Positions 32,881 through 41,981 of a stretch of 47,097 nucleotides of DNA are shown here, in pieces. The stretch is from an uncultured Ruminiclostridium sp. (GTDB lineage Bacteria; Bacillota; Clostridia; Oscillospirales; Ruminococcaceae). The notes beneath the pieces were generated by a model that saw only the letters and a program-made list of their open reading frames with translations, did not search any database and was not told where the DNA came from. The translations under genes and the position numbers were made by a program. The stretch is taken from positions 1 through 47,097 of the forward strand of contig CALXBK010000012.1 in assembly GCA_944386545.1 (NCBI GenBank). Direction: 5' to 3'. Position 1 is the stretch's first letter. The number at the start of each line of letters is the position of its first letter.

Positions 32881-34989
32881 ATGGAATGCAAATTTATCTT
32901 AAAGGGGCTTGACTGCGCCAACTGCGCCGAAAAGATACGGGCTGAGGCTGAAAGATTAAACGATGTGGAAAGCGCAAGGATGAATTTTCTCACGGGCGAG
33001 CTTACCTTAAGCACATCGAAGAAGGCAAATGCGGAAAAGCTCTATAAATGCGTTGCGGAGATTGTATCGAAAACAGAGCCTGATGTCAAGGTTTTGCAAA
33101 GCAATGCCCCAAGCGAAGAAAAAGCAAGCTATCTGAAAGAAATACTTAAAATAGCACTCGGTTTTATACTGCTCGTTGCGGCGGTTATATCGGAGCATAT
33201 CCTTTTACTTTCCGTACTGTCGGTAATTCTCTATATTGCGGCGTACTGTATCTGCGCCTTTGAAATTGCAGTTACTGCCGTCAGAGCGATTTTAAAGAAA
33301 AATATATTTAACGAAAATACTCTTATGCTTACAGCAAGCATCGGAGCATTAATACTCGGAGAATACGCCGAGGCGGTTGCGGTAATGCTATTTTACTCTG
33401 TCGGCGAGCTGTTTCAGTCCGTCGCCGTAAATAAGTCAAGGCGCAGTATAGCGTCCCTCATAAGCTCCAAGCCCGATACCGCCGAGTTGCTGACAGACGA
33501 CGGATATAAAACCGTTTCTCCTGAAAGCGTTCCCACAGGCAGTATAATAAGGGTAAAGCCCGGCGAAAAAATTCCGCTTGACGGCATAGTCCAAAGCGGA
33601 AGCACAAGCGTCAATACTGCCGCCGTTACGGGAGAGAGTCTGCCTGCGGATATTCAGACGGGTGATAATGTAACGGCGGGGACAATAAATATGTCGGGCG
33701 TGATAACCGTCAGGACTACCCGCCCCATAACCGAAAGCGCAGTTTACAAAATGATTGAGGCAGTGCAGTCTGCAAGCGAGAGAAAAACCAGAACCGAAAA
33801 TTTCATCACAGTGTTTGCAAAATACTACACACCCGCTGTTACGGCGGCGGCAGTACTGCTGAGTGTTATCCCGCCGCTGTTTACGGGATATAACTTTATC
33901 GAATGGATTGAAAGAGGGCTTATATTCCTGGTTATCTCCTGCCCCTGCGCGCTGGTCATTTCCGTGCCTATGGGATACTTTGCGGGAATAGGCAGGGCAC
34001 ACCGTGAGGGCATACTTGTAAGAGGCAGCACCTATCTTGAAGCTGTAAGCAAGGTAAAGGCGGTTTTCCTTGACAAGACGGGTACGCTTACAAAGGGCGA
34101 ATTTGAGGTAACGAAAATATGCGCCGAGGGTATTTCCGAAAGCGAGCTTTTAAGATATGCCGCCCATGCCGAAAACGGATCAAACCACCCGATAGCGTTG
34201 TCGGTGAAAAAAGCGTACGGCAAGAAAATTGACGAAGGCATAATAACCGAGTGCAAGGAGCTTGCGGGTAAGGGAGTAACGGCAAAGGTGGGCGGAAAAG
34301 CCGTGCTTTGTGCAAACAGACGATTTATGAAAGAAAACGGCACAGACTGCCCGAAAGCAGACGGTACGGCGCTTTATGTTGCAATTGATGGAAAATATTG
34401 CGGATATATAGAAATTTCCGACAGCGTGAGAGAAAATTCTGCGGCTGTGATAGAATTTCTGCGCAGGAAAGGGATTAAAACCGTTATGCTGACTGGCGAC
34501 AGCAGGCAATGCGCCGAAAGCGTTGCAAAAATACTGAAGCCCGACGAATACTACGCTGAGCTTCTGCCAAATCAAAAGAGCGAGATTATGCAAAGCGTAA
34601 AAGCGCGCTTAGGTAAAAAAGCAAGGGTTATGTTCCTCGGTGACGGCATCAACGACGCCTCGGTTATTGCAAGCGCAGACGTAGGTGCGGCAATGGGCGG
34701 TGCAGGTGCTGACTGCGCAATAGAAACCGCCGACCTTGTGCTGATGAGGGACGACCCGTTACAGCTTTGCGAGGCATATAAAATAAGCGCAAAGACCAAC
34801 GCTGCGGTGCTGAGCAACATTGTGTTTGCGCTTTCGGTAAAAATAATAATTCAGCTTCTCGGTGCGTTCGGACTTGCGGATATGTGGGCGGCGGTATTTG
34901 CCGATGTAGGCGTATCGGTTATCGCCGTGTTAAATTCGCTAAGGGTAATGGTACAAAGAAAAAAGGGAGAGCATTACCGCTCTCCCTGA
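32881..34989 (+). CDS. cadA: P1B-type heavy-metal ATPase (Cd/Zn/Pb exporter)
   Basis: A 702-residue membrane pump. It has an N-terminal HMA domain with GLDCANC (9-15), membrane helices, the TGES phosphatase motif, the intramembrane CPC (near residue 354), the phosphorylation site DKTGT (near 396), the HP locus SNHP and GDGIND. The P1B-2 (Zn/Cd/Pb) subgroup fits best given the CPC motif and the CadC partner. The last 25 bases of the gene double as the terminator stem of convergent dprA. Confidence 0.94.
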   Translation: MECKFILKGLDCANCAEKIRAEAERLNDVESARMNFLTGELTLSTSKKANAEKLYKCVAEIVSKTEPDVKVLQSNAPSEEKASYLKEILKIALGFILLVAAVISEHILLLSVLSVILYIAAYCICAFEIAVTAVRAILKKNIFNENTLMLTASIGALILGEYAEAVAVMLFYSVGELFQSVAVNKSRRSIASLISSKPDTAELLTDDGYKTVSPESVPTGSIIRVKPGEKIPLDGIVQSGSTSVNTAAVTGESLPADIQTGDNVTAGTINMSGVITVRTTRPITESAVYKMIEAVQSASERKTRTENFITVFAKYYTPAVTAAAVLLSVIPPLFTGYNFIEWIERGLIFLVISCPCALVISVPMGYFAGIGRAHREGILVRGSTYLEAVSKVKAVFLDKTGTLTKGEFEVTKICAEGISESELLRYAAHAENGSNHPIALSVKKAYGKKIDEGIITECKELAGKGVTAKVGGKAVLCANRRFMKENGTDCPKADGTALYVAIDGKYCGYIEISDSVRENSAAVIEFLRRKGIKTVMLTGDSRQCAESVAKILKPDEYYAELLPNQKSEIMQSVKARLGKKARVMFLGDGINDASVIASADVGAAMGGAGADCAIETADLVLMRDDPLQLCEAYKISAKTNAAVLSNIVFALSVKIIIQLLGAFGLADMWAAVFADVGVSVIAVLNSLRVMVQRKKGEHYRSP
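34955..34986 (-). terminator. dprA terminator inside the cadA 3' end
   Basis: Read on the minus strand, GGGAGAGC-GGTAAT-GCTCTCCC is followed by TTTTTTCTTT, a classical rho-independent terminator for dprA. It lies entirely within the final codons of the convergent cadA gene. Confidence 0.85.
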
Positions 34990-34997
34990 GTATAGCT

Positions 34998-36467
34998 TTA
35001 TCTTTTCTTTTTGGCAATCGTATAAACATTTCCTGCGCCGCAGGATATACTTCCCGAAATTTCAAGCTCACATAAGGTGCTCATTACCTCGTCAAAGCCT
35101 GCCCCCGATTTTGCAATCAGCGTGTCAAGCTCAGCAGAGCCGTATTCTCTTATAAGAGAAACAAGACGCTGTGAAAGGCTGTCGGACTGCTTTTGCGGGG
35201 CTTGATTCTTCGGAGCTGTCCTTGACCTCGGCTTAACCCCGTCTGAATTTGCCTTAACGGTTTCAACCTCATGCGGCTTTGGCTCATCGGATTTTGACAT
35301 TTTCGCCTTTTGCGAATATTTCTGCGAATGGTTTTTCGGCTTTGCGCACGCCTTGCTTAAAAATCTTGAGGGAGTAACAGCCATGTAGTTTATGCCGCCG
35401 CCTTCTCCGTCGGAAATTCTGAACGCCTTTGATTTTTCTTCATCACGGTCTTTGATGTCGGAAATCTGCGCTGTACGGATAGGCTCGGACTTTTCCTTTA
35501 CCGCTTCTGTTTGCGGCGTTTGGGGCTGTGTGACGGTATTTCCGCGGTAGATGTAATCCGACAAAAGCTCCTTATCAAGGCAGGAGCTGTCGATTTTATC
35601 GGAATACTCCGCATAAAACTCGTTTATTATATCATATCCGTCATAAACGGGGTGCGCTCCGTCACGCAAAAAGCGGATTATCCTGCTGTGGCTCTTGCTC
35701 TCGGTATCAGCGGGAAGCGTGAAAAACAGCTCTCTGTCCTGCTCAAAGGCGTGGTTTGCGGTAATCAGACTGCCGCTTTTGTTGTCTGCGCCGATAACGG
35801 CAGTACCCTGTGAAAGTCCCGAAATAATACGGTTGCGGAACTTAAAATACTGCGCGCTGACAGGCGTGTCAGGCATAAGCTCGGAAACAACCGCGCCGCC
35901 GCAATCGACAATCCTATTGCGTAAATCAAAGGAGTGCGCGGGGTAATCCACGGTAATCCCACAGGCAAGCACCGCAACGGTGGGCTTTTTACAGCTTATG
36001 CTGCTTTGGTGCGCTATGCGGTCTATGCCGTGTGCAAAGCCGCTCACTAAGGTTACGGAGCATTTTGCCAGAAGCGAGCAGATATGCTGTGCATAACGCT
36101 GCGACTGCTCATCGGGCGCTCTCGGACCTACAACGGAGAGGGAAAGCGTATTGTCAAGACAGGAAAGGCTTCCGCTGACAAATAACAGGACAGGCGGATT
36201 GAATATGTTTTTCAGCGCCTTCGGATATCGGCTGTCATCTATTGTTACAATATCAATCCCGTTATTCCTGCAATATTCAGCCGTTTTGCGGGAATAATCA
36301 AGAGAAGCAGTCTTTACCCTTGCAAGCCTGTTATTCGGAATAAGGGACAAATCGCCGCCGCTTATTCTCTCGTACGCCTGTTTTGCGCCTCCGCAGGCAT
36401 TTATAATATCGTGGATTTTCGGGTTTCCGCCGCCGAAAATCTGCAAAAGATAAATGTAATATTCCAC
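34998..36467 (-). CDS. dprA: DNA-processing protein DprA
   Basis: A 489-residue protein that loads RecA on incoming single-stranded DNA in transformation. The N-terminal SAM/HhH-like part is followed by the Rossmann-fold DprA core (SVVGPRAPDEQSQRYA, SGFAHGIDRIAH, PSHSFDLRNR-like PAHSFDLRNR, SGSLITANHA). A low-complexity, basic linker (about 330-430) and a C-terminal winged helix come last. It is longer than the usual 360-390 residues because of the linker. Start GTG at 36467 with AAAGGGGGAG upstream. No other competence gene is in the window. Confidence 0.93.
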   Translation of the reverse strand: MEYYIYLLQIFGGGNPKIHDIINACGGAKQAYERISGGDLSLIPNNRLARVKTASLDYSRKTAEYCRNNGIDIVTIDDSRYPKALKNIFNPPVLLFVSGSLSCLDNTLSLSVVGPRAPDEQSQRYAQHICSLLAKCSVTLVSGFAHGIDRIAHQSSISCKKPTVAVLACGITVDYPAHSFDLRNRIVDCGGAVVSELMPDTPVSAQYFKFRNRIISGLSQGTAVIGADNKSGSLITANHAFEQDRELFFTLPADTESKSHSRIIRFLRDGAHPVYDGYDIINEFYAEYSDKIDSSCLDKELLSDYIYRGNTVTQPQTPQTEAVKEKSEPIRTAQISDIKDRDEEKSKAFRISDGEGGGINYMAVTPSRFLSKACAKPKNHSQKYSQKAKMSKSDEPKPHEVETVKANSDGVKPRSRTAPKNQAPQKQSDSLSQRLVSLIREYGSAELDTLIAKSGAGFDEVMSTLCELEISGSISCGAGNVYTIAKKKR

Positions 36468-36508
36468 ACTGCTCCCCCTTTCACGCCGAAATAAACCTTA
36501 CAGGAAAA

Positions 36509-38170
36509 TCAATCCTTTTTATTGTCCTCGTTTCTTATCTGAGCACGTCTTATCTTGCCGCTTATGGTCTTGGGAAGCTCGTCAACGAACTCGACAATTC
36601 TCGGATATTTATAAGGCGCGGTATTCTTCTTAACATAAGTCTGAAGCTCTTTTTTAAGCTCCTCGCAGGGAGTATAGCCCTTTGCAAGCACTATGGTAGC
36701 CTTTACTACCTGTCCTCTTATCGGATCGGGTGCGCCTGTTACGGCACATTCAAGCACAGAGGGGTGAGAAATGAGAACGCTCTCAATTTCAAAAGGTCCT
36801 ATTCTGTAACCGCTCGCCTTTATTACATCGTCATTTCTGCCGACATACCAGAAATAGCCATCCTCGTCCTTCCATGCGGTGTCGCCCGTGTGGTAAAGTC
36901 CGTCGTGCCATGCTTCCTCTGTAAGCTCAGCATCACGGTAATAGCCCTCAAACAGACCGTCCTTGCCGGGCTCGGCTCTGACAACAATTTCACCTACCTC
37001 GCCGACGGGAACGGAATTTCCGTCATCGTCAACAATGTCAATATCGTAAAGCGGGGTGGGCTTGCCCATTGAACCGGGCTTGGGCGTCATGCCGACAAGA
37101 TTTGCAAGCAGCGCGGTGCTCTCAGTCTGACCGAACGCTTCCATCAGCTTCAGCCCCGTGTACTCCAGCCACTTGTTATAAACCTCGGGGTTGAGCGCCT
37201 CGCCTGCGATTGCGGAATATTTGAGGCTTGAAAGATCGTAGTTCTGAAGTCCCTCTTTAATAAAGAAGCGGAACATTGTCGGGGGCGCGCAGAATGAAGT
37301 AATCTTATAGTCCTGCATTATACGCATCATATCGGCAGGGATAAATTTATCGAAATCGTATACGAATACGCATGCGCCGAGCGACATCTGACCGTACAGC
37401 TTGCCCCATGCCGCTTTTCCCCAGCCTGTGTCTGAGATGGTCAGGTGAATACCGTCGGCGTCTACATTCTGCCAGTGTGCGGCGGTCTGAATGTGCGCCA
37501 GCGCATATCTGTGGTTGTGAGCAACCATTTTGGGATAGCCTGTTGTGCCCGAGGTGAAGTAAAGGAGCATCTGATCATAGCTGTCGGTTGCAACTCGCTC
37601 CATTGTTTCGGGCATATTCTTTATCTCATCGTCAAAGGAAATCCAGCCGTCCTTGTGACCGTTCGCAATGAACTTGATGAGGTCGATTTTTATTTCGTCC
37701 TGCGCTTCGTCAACATATGTTTCAATGTCGGGGTTGTAGCCCGTGCAGACTACCGCCTTTACCTGCGCTCTTTCAAAGCGGTAGGTAAAGTCATGGGTGG
37801 TAAGCAGGTGAGTTGCGGGTATTGCAACTGCTCCGAGCTTGGCAAGAGCGATTATCGCAATCCAGAACTGGTAGTTTCTTTTAAGCACCAGCATAACCTT
37901 GTCGCCCTTTTTAATGCCGTAAGAAGCGAACAGATTTGCTGCCTGGGTTGACAGCTTTGAAAGCTGAGAATAGGAAAACTCGGTGCGGTTTTCCTGTAAG
38001 TCAATGTGAATGAGCGCACGTCTGTCGGGCTCTAATTCACCGAATTTGTCAATAATGTCATAACCGAAATTGTAATTGTCGGGGCAGTTAATCTCAAATT
38101 TGCTGAGTATTCCGTTTTCGTCAAAGCCTTCTGTTACAAACCGCTTGTAATAATTCTTTACCTGTTCCAT
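36509..38170 (-). CDS. AMP-forming acyl-CoA synthetase
   Basis: A 553-residue member of the acetyl/acyl-CoA synthetase (ANL) family. P-loop TSGTTGYPKMVAHNH, A5 motif EAFGQTEST, A7 YHTGDTAWKDEDGY, A8 GRNDDVIKASGYRIGPFE and the catalytic Lys in the C-terminal 'PKTISGKIRRAQ' are all present. It activates an acid, most likely medium- or short-branched-chain, to its CoA thioester via an adenylate. The start at 38170 (MEQVKNYYK) has GGAAGGA upstream, better than the ATG seven codons before. It is paired with an XRE-cupin regulator 35 bp upstream. Confidence 0.92.
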   Translation of the reverse strand: MEQVKNYYKRFVTEGFDENGILSKFEINCPDNYNFGYDIIDKFGELEPDRRALIHIDLQENRTEFSYSQLSKLSTQAANLFASYGIKKGDKVMLVLKRNYQFWIAIIALAKLGAVAIPATHLLTTHDFTYRFERAQVKAVVCTGYNPDIETYVDEAQDEIKIDLIKFIANGHKDGWISFDDEIKNMPETMERVATDSYDQMLLYFTSGTTGYPKMVAHNHRYALAHIQTAAHWQNVDADGIHLTISDTGWGKAAWGKLYGQMSLGACVFVYDFDKFIPADMMRIMQDYKITSFCAPPTMFRFFIKEGLQNYDLSSLKYSAIAGEALNPEVYNKWLEYTGLKLMEAFGQTESTALLANLVGMTPKPGSMGKPTPLYDIDIVDDDGNSVPVGEVGEIVVRAEPGKDGLFEGYYRDAELTEEAWHDGLYHTGDTAWKDEDGYFWYVGRNDDVIKASGYRIGPFEIESVLISHPSVLECAVTGAPDPIRGQVVKATIVLAKGYTPCEELKKELQTYVKKNTAPYKYPRIVEFVDELPKTISGKIRRAQIRNEDNKKD

Positions 38171-38205
38171 TCCTTTACTGTTCCTTCCCATTTATGTTGT
38201 ATATG

Positions 38206-38766
38206 TTATATAAGTATAGCTAAGAATTTACATTCATTACCGTCAACGGCAATCATGCCGTGAGGATTTTTGCTGTCGTAATACACACAGTCGCCCTCGT
38301 GAAGAATTTCAATGTGGTCGCCTATCCGGAATTTCATTGTTCCCGAAAGTATGTAGTCCATTTCCTGTCCGTCATGCACCGAAAGGTGTATAGGCTTGTC
38401 CTGCTCCTGCTCGTCATAGGGAGCAACAACAAGCAGCGGCTCAATCTTCTTTTTCTTGAAAAGGTATGCAAGGTGCTGATATGCAAAGCGCTCTCTGCGC
38501 TCAATGGGAAGTCCCTTGTCCTTGCGTACTACCGAATAGGTGTTGAGCTTGGGAGTAACGCCCGTAAGAAGCTCTATAAGCTCTACGCCCAGTGCGTCTG
38601 CCGCTTCGTTTAAAAATGACAGCGAAAAATCCTTTTCGCCGTTTTCAAGCGAAATGTACTCTTCAACGCTGACATTTGTTTTTGACGACATTTCTTCGAC
38701 GGTTATGTCGAGATATTCTCTCGTGCCTTTAAGTCTGGCAGAAACGTCCTTAATATTGTAATCCAT
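38206..38766 (-). CDS. XRE-family regulator with cupin sensor domain
   Basis: A 186-residue regulator with an HTH (about 8-62: GTREYLDITVEEMSSKTNVS, then LENGEKDFSLSFLNEAADAL) and a C-terminal cupin (DGQEMDYILSGTMKFRIG, EGDCVYYDSKNPHGM). Such proteins bind a small ligand in the cupin barrel. It starts with a GGAGG site and is co-transcribed with the acyl-CoA synthetase, so it probably senses a substrate or product of that enzyme. Confidence 0.92.
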   Translation of the reverse strand: MDYNIKDVSARLKGTREYLDITVEEMSSKTNVSVEEYISLENGEKDFSLSFLNEAADALGVELIELLTGVTPKLNTYSVVRKDKGLPIERRERFAYQHLAYLFKKKKIEPLLVVAPYDEQEQDKPIHLSVHDGQEMDYILSGTMKFRIGDHIEILHEGDCVYYDSKNPHGMIAVDGNECKFLAILI

Positions 38767-38797
38767 ATATTAACCTCCGTTTTACAGTTATTGGTTC

Positions 38798-38866
38798 AAT
38801 TCGGCGACATCTTGCCGAATTAAAAGTTTCAATGAATATTATAGCAAATTAAAGCGGTAAAATCAA
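38798..38866 (-). promoter_or_regulatory. Promoter and inverted repeat of the XRE-cupin operon
   Basis: On the minus strand TTGATT (38861-38866) and TATAAT (38838-38843) are 17 bp apart. A perfect 8-bp inverted repeat AATTCGGC-N8-GCCGAATT (38798-38821) lies between the start of transcription and the gene, a likely self-repression operator for the XRE-cupin protein. Confidence 0.75.
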
Positions 38867-38883
38867 TACCGAAAGCCATATTT

Positions 38884-39531
38884 TCATTTATCCTTTTCAC
38901 TTTGCTTTGAAAACAGGCACAGCCCGCTCAGTACGCAGGCGTCGCAGTCCGGCTTTCTTGACGTACAGCAAAGTCTGCCGTGCCATACAAGACGGTGACA
39001 GAAATCCATGCTGTCAGCAGGCTCTAGAATAAGCGAAAGCTGTTTTTCCGCCTTTACGGCGTCCTTTGTACCGTCAGTCAGTCCCAGCCTTGTGCTGAGC
39101 CTTATCACATGGGTGTCGCAGACGATTGCGGGCTTGCCGTAAAGCTCTCCCACTATGAGATTTGCGGTTTTTCTGCCTACTCCGGGCAGCTTTACAAGCT
39201 CCTCTACCGTGTCGGGAATAACGCCGCCGTACTCATTTTTAAGCATAACGCACATATTGACTATATCCGCTGCCTTGGTTTTAAAAAGCCCGCAGGAACG
39301 GATATATTCCGCCACCTCGTCAATTGAAGCGGCGGCAAAGCTGTCAATATCGGGAAAGCGGGCAAACAGCGCGGGAGTAACCTCGTTTACGCGCTTGTCG
39401 GTGCATTGTGCGGAAAGCCGGGTTGCAATAAGAAGCTCGTGCGGCTTTGTAAAATTAAGGGCGCATTTCACGCTCGGATAAAGCTCGGTCAGCTTGTCCC
39501 TTATCAGCCCTGCCCTTTTCTTTGCTGTCAT
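38884..39531 (-). CDS. nth: Endonuclease III
   Basis: A 215-residue DNA glycosylase/AP lyase for oxidised pyrimidines. It has the helix-hairpin-helix LPGVGRKTANLIVG with catalytic Lys, the catalytic Asp in VCDTHVIRLSTRLG, and the C-terminal [4Fe-4S] pattern C-X6-C-X2-C-X5-C. It starts behind GGAGGAA, 20 bp after the pseudouridine synthase, as the last gene of its operon. Confidence 0.97.
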   Translation of the reverse strand: MTAKKRAGLIRDKLTELYPSVKCALNFTKPHELLIATRLSAQCTDKRVNEVTPALFARFPDIDSFAAASIDEVAEYIRSCGLFKTKAADIVNMCVMLKNEYGGVIPDTVEELVKLPGVGRKTANLIVGELYGKPAIVCDTHVIRLSTRLGLTDGTKDAVKAEKQLSLILEPADSMDFCHRLVWHGRLCCTSRKPDCDACVLSGLCLFSKQSEKDK

Positions 39532-39551
39532 ATCAAATTCCTCCGCGAATA

Positions 39552-40511
39552 TTATCTGTTTTTGCTAAAGCCGCTTGCAAAATCGGGAAGCGGTACGGAA
39601 AATTCCCTGCCGTTAAGGTATTCAAGACAGCCCGCCTCATCGGTAAAGAGAAATTTTAGCTTGTAGCTGCAAAGCGCTTGATGTTTATATCCGAACCTGC
39701 GGTTTGTCTTATTGCTTCCGTATTTGCCGTCGCCGAGAAGCGGATGTCCGATGTACGCAAGGTGCGCTCTTATCTGGTGAGTTCTGCCCGTGAGCAAATC
39801 CACCTCAAGCAGAGAATTTTCCCCATCATAGCCCAAAACCGTGTATTTCGTCCTGATTGTAAGGTTTGAGGGAGTTTTCCTGTCCGTAATTTTTACGGTG
39901 TTGTTTTCGCTGTTCTTTTCAAGATAGGCGGTAAGCGTTGCGCTTTTCGGCTCGACCTTCCCGCAGGCAATGCAGAGATACAGCTTGCGAAGCTGTCTTG
40001 TGCGGATTTTCTCGTTCAGTATCCTGAGCGCCTCGGCATTTTTTGCCGCTATTACAATTCCGCAGGTGTTGCGGTCTATTCTGTTGCACAAAGCAGGAGC
40101 AAAGGACTGCTCGTTTTCGGGCAGATACTCGCCCTTTGAATGAAGATAGGCTTTAATGCGGTTTATAAGGGTGTCCGCACTGCCGCTTTCGTCCTCATGC
40201 ACAACCATTCCCGACGGCTTATTTACAAGCAGAATATTTTCATCCTCGTATACAATGTCAATGTCTGTGCTTGCCGCCGTAAAATCATCGGGGGCCGGTG
40301 CGCTTTTTTGAAGCACGCTGTCGGGCAGGAAAATGCGTATAACATCGTTTTCTTCAAGCTTTGTGTTCGGCTCACAGCGTTTGCCGTTGAGCTTAATCTG
40401 CTTTTTTCGCATCGCCTTGCAAATCTGCCCCTGTCCGAGCGAAAAGCATTTAGACAAAAAGCGGTCAATTCTCTGACCGCTGTCGTTTTTACGAACTGTA
40501 ATTTCTTTCAT
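39552..40511 (-). CDS. RluA-family pseudouridine synthase
   Basis: A 319-residue enzyme that isomerises uridines in rRNA. The N-terminal S4 domain (QRIDRFLSKCF..KAMRKKQIKLNGKR) precedes the catalytic domain with the motif NRIDRNTCGIVIAAK, in which the catalytic Asp of R-L/I-D is present, and C-terminal RTHQIRAHLAYIGHPLLGD. Which position (rluC/rluD type) it modifies cannot be told. A 5-bp gap separates it from the 71-residue gene. Confidence 0.93.
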   Translation of the reverse strand: MKEITVRKNDSGQRIDRFLSKCFSLGQGQICKAMRKKQIKLNGKRCEPNTKLEENDVIRIFLPDSVLQKSAPAPDDFTAASTDIDIVYEDENILLVNKPSGMVVHEDESGSADTLINRIKAYLHSKGEYLPENEQSFAPALCNRIDRNTCGIVIAAKNAEALRILNEKIRTRQLRKLYLCIACGKVEPKSATLTAYLEKNSENNTVKITDRKTPSNLTIRTKYTVLGYDGENSLLEVDLLTGRTHQIRAHLAYIGHPLLGDGKYGSNKTNRRFGYKHQALCSYKLKFLFTDEAGCLEYLNGREFSVPLPDFASGFSKNR

Positions 40512-40516
40512 TTCGG

Positions 40517-40732
40517 TTAAACCTGTATTCTGTCAAAGCCGGCGTTTGAAAAATGCTCCGTTGCCTTTACAAAATAGTCGCCCGAACCGACGCTTTGCTT
40601 TGCCACGCCGTCAAGCGAACGAATTGCATTTTCCCATGCGGTCTGCATTTTTGGGGAATCCTCCGCCTCAAACCAAAGGCGGTTTTCCCATATTCCGAAC
40701 TTTATGTTGATTATATATGCCTTTGTTTTCAT
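40517..40732 (-). CDS. Conserved small hypothetical protein (71 residues)
   Basis: A 71-residue protein starting MKTKAYIINIKFGIWENRLW behind AAAGGGA. It lies between ddl (13 bp) and the pseudouridine synthase (5 bp), in the same operon. It is rich in aromatic residues, without Cys or a signal peptide, and its start and spacing look real. I do not recognise the family. Confidence 0.7.
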   Translation of the reverse strand: MKTKAYIINIKFGIWENRLWFEAEDSPKMQTAWENAIRSLDGVAKQSVGSGDYFVKATEHFSNAGFDRIQV

Positions 40733-40745
40733 TGTTTTCCCTTTC

Positions 40746-41939
40746 TTACAGCTTGCCGCCCTTTGAGCCGAGCTTGCCGCCCGTGAAGTTTTCAAGTATG
40801 TTTGAATCAAAGCTGAAGGTAAGCGCCTTATTTTCTCTCTCTCGTTTGAGTGCAAGAGATATCATCTCGTCAAGCAGTTGAGTGTACTTTACTCCCACAG
40901 GCTCCCACAGATAAAACGCAAGGCTTCCGGGAATGGTGTTTATCTCGTTTAAGTATATTTCGCCGCTGTCTTTGTCAATCATAAAGTCTATTCTTGACGT
41001 GCCGCTTGCACCGAGGCACTTGAATGCCTTTACCGCAAGCGAGCGTATGGTATCTCTCTGCTCGTCGGTTATGCCGGCAGGGATTTTTCTTTTTAAGGAA
41101 GCCATGCCGCCGTTCTTACCGCCGCTTTTGCCGCCGCTTATATACTTATCCTTATAGCTTAGTATCTCGTCGGCGCTGACAGGCTCCTCACATTCCGAAG
41201 CGTGAGCGGTGGCATAGTCGCCGCATACCGAGCAGTTTACTTCCTTTAAATTCTTGATCGCAGGCTCGATAAGAAGCTTTGAAGCAAAGGTAAACGCCGT
41301 ATCAAGCGCTTCGCTCAGCTGTTCGTCATTGTGAGCTATTGAAATACCCACGCTTGAGCCTAAGTTGATGGGCTTTACTATGAGAGGATAGCCTATTCTG
41401 TCCTTAATGCCCTGCTTGCTTGCTTCTTCATCAGCCGCAAAGTCGCTGATATGCAGAGTCACTGCGTCAAGCACGGGGATACCGTTATCCTTGAATACAG
41501 CCTTCATCACATATTTATCCATTCCCACAGCCGAGGAAAGCACATCACAGCCGACATAGGGAACGCCGACGGTCTGCAAAAAGCCCTGAAAAGCTCCGTC
41601 CTCAACATTTGTGCCGTGAACAATCGGGAAAGCGACGTCAATTACGGAATAAACGCTGCTGCCGAATTTCTTTGCAGGGGTAAGACAAAGCTGTGCCTTG
41701 CCGCCGTCATTTACAAGCACTACCCTCCTGCTTGCTTTAAGCAATGCGGGAATATTCTTGTATGCGCCTATCTCGCCGATTTTTTCTCCCACGTACATCT
41801 CGTTGTTCTTGGTCAGATAAACGGGGATAACCTCGTATTTCTTCTTGTCAATAGAGCCGCACGCCTGGAGCGCCGAGATAATGGAAACCTCGTGCTCAAC
41901 GCTCTTTCCGCCGAAAAATACTCCCACTCTGATTTTCAT
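40746..41939 (-). CDS. ddl: D-alanine--D-alanine ligase
   Basis: A 397-residue ATP-grasp ligase that makes D-Ala-D-Ala for peptidoglycan. Visible are VGVFFGGKSVEHEVSI, the substrate-loop Lys region, GSSVGIS, ATP-binding 'EVNCSVCG' and the C-terminal RIDFMID...NEINTIPG with metal ligands. It has the Gly/Lys-rich insert 'SGGKSGGKNGGMASLKRKIP' found in some clostridial Ddl proteins. The start at 41939 is chosen over a TTG seven codons upstream. It follows murF, whose substrate it produces. Confidence 0.95.
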   Translation of the reverse strand: MKIRVGVFFGGKSVEHEVSIISALQACGSIDKKKYEVIPVYLTKNNEMYVGEKIGEIGAYKNIPALLKASRRVVLVNDGGKAQLCLTPAKKFGSSVYSVIDVAFPIVHGTNVEDGAFQGFLQTVGVPYVGCDVLSSAVGMDKYVMKAVFKDNGIPVLDAVTLHISDFAADEEASKQGIKDRIGYPLIVKPINLGSSVGISIAHNDEQLSEALDTAFTFASKLLIEPAIKNLKEVNCSVCGDYATAHASECEEPVSADEILSYKDKYISGGKSGGKNGGMASLKRKIPAGITDEQRDTIRSLAVKAFKCLGASGTSRIDFMIDKDSGEIYLNEINTIPGSLAFYLWEPVGVKYTQLLDEMISLALKRERENKALTFSFDSNILENFTGGKLGSKGGKL

Positions 41940-41981
41940 AGCCTGTCTTAGTCCTTTCAAATTGTCTGTTTTTGTTTTGCA

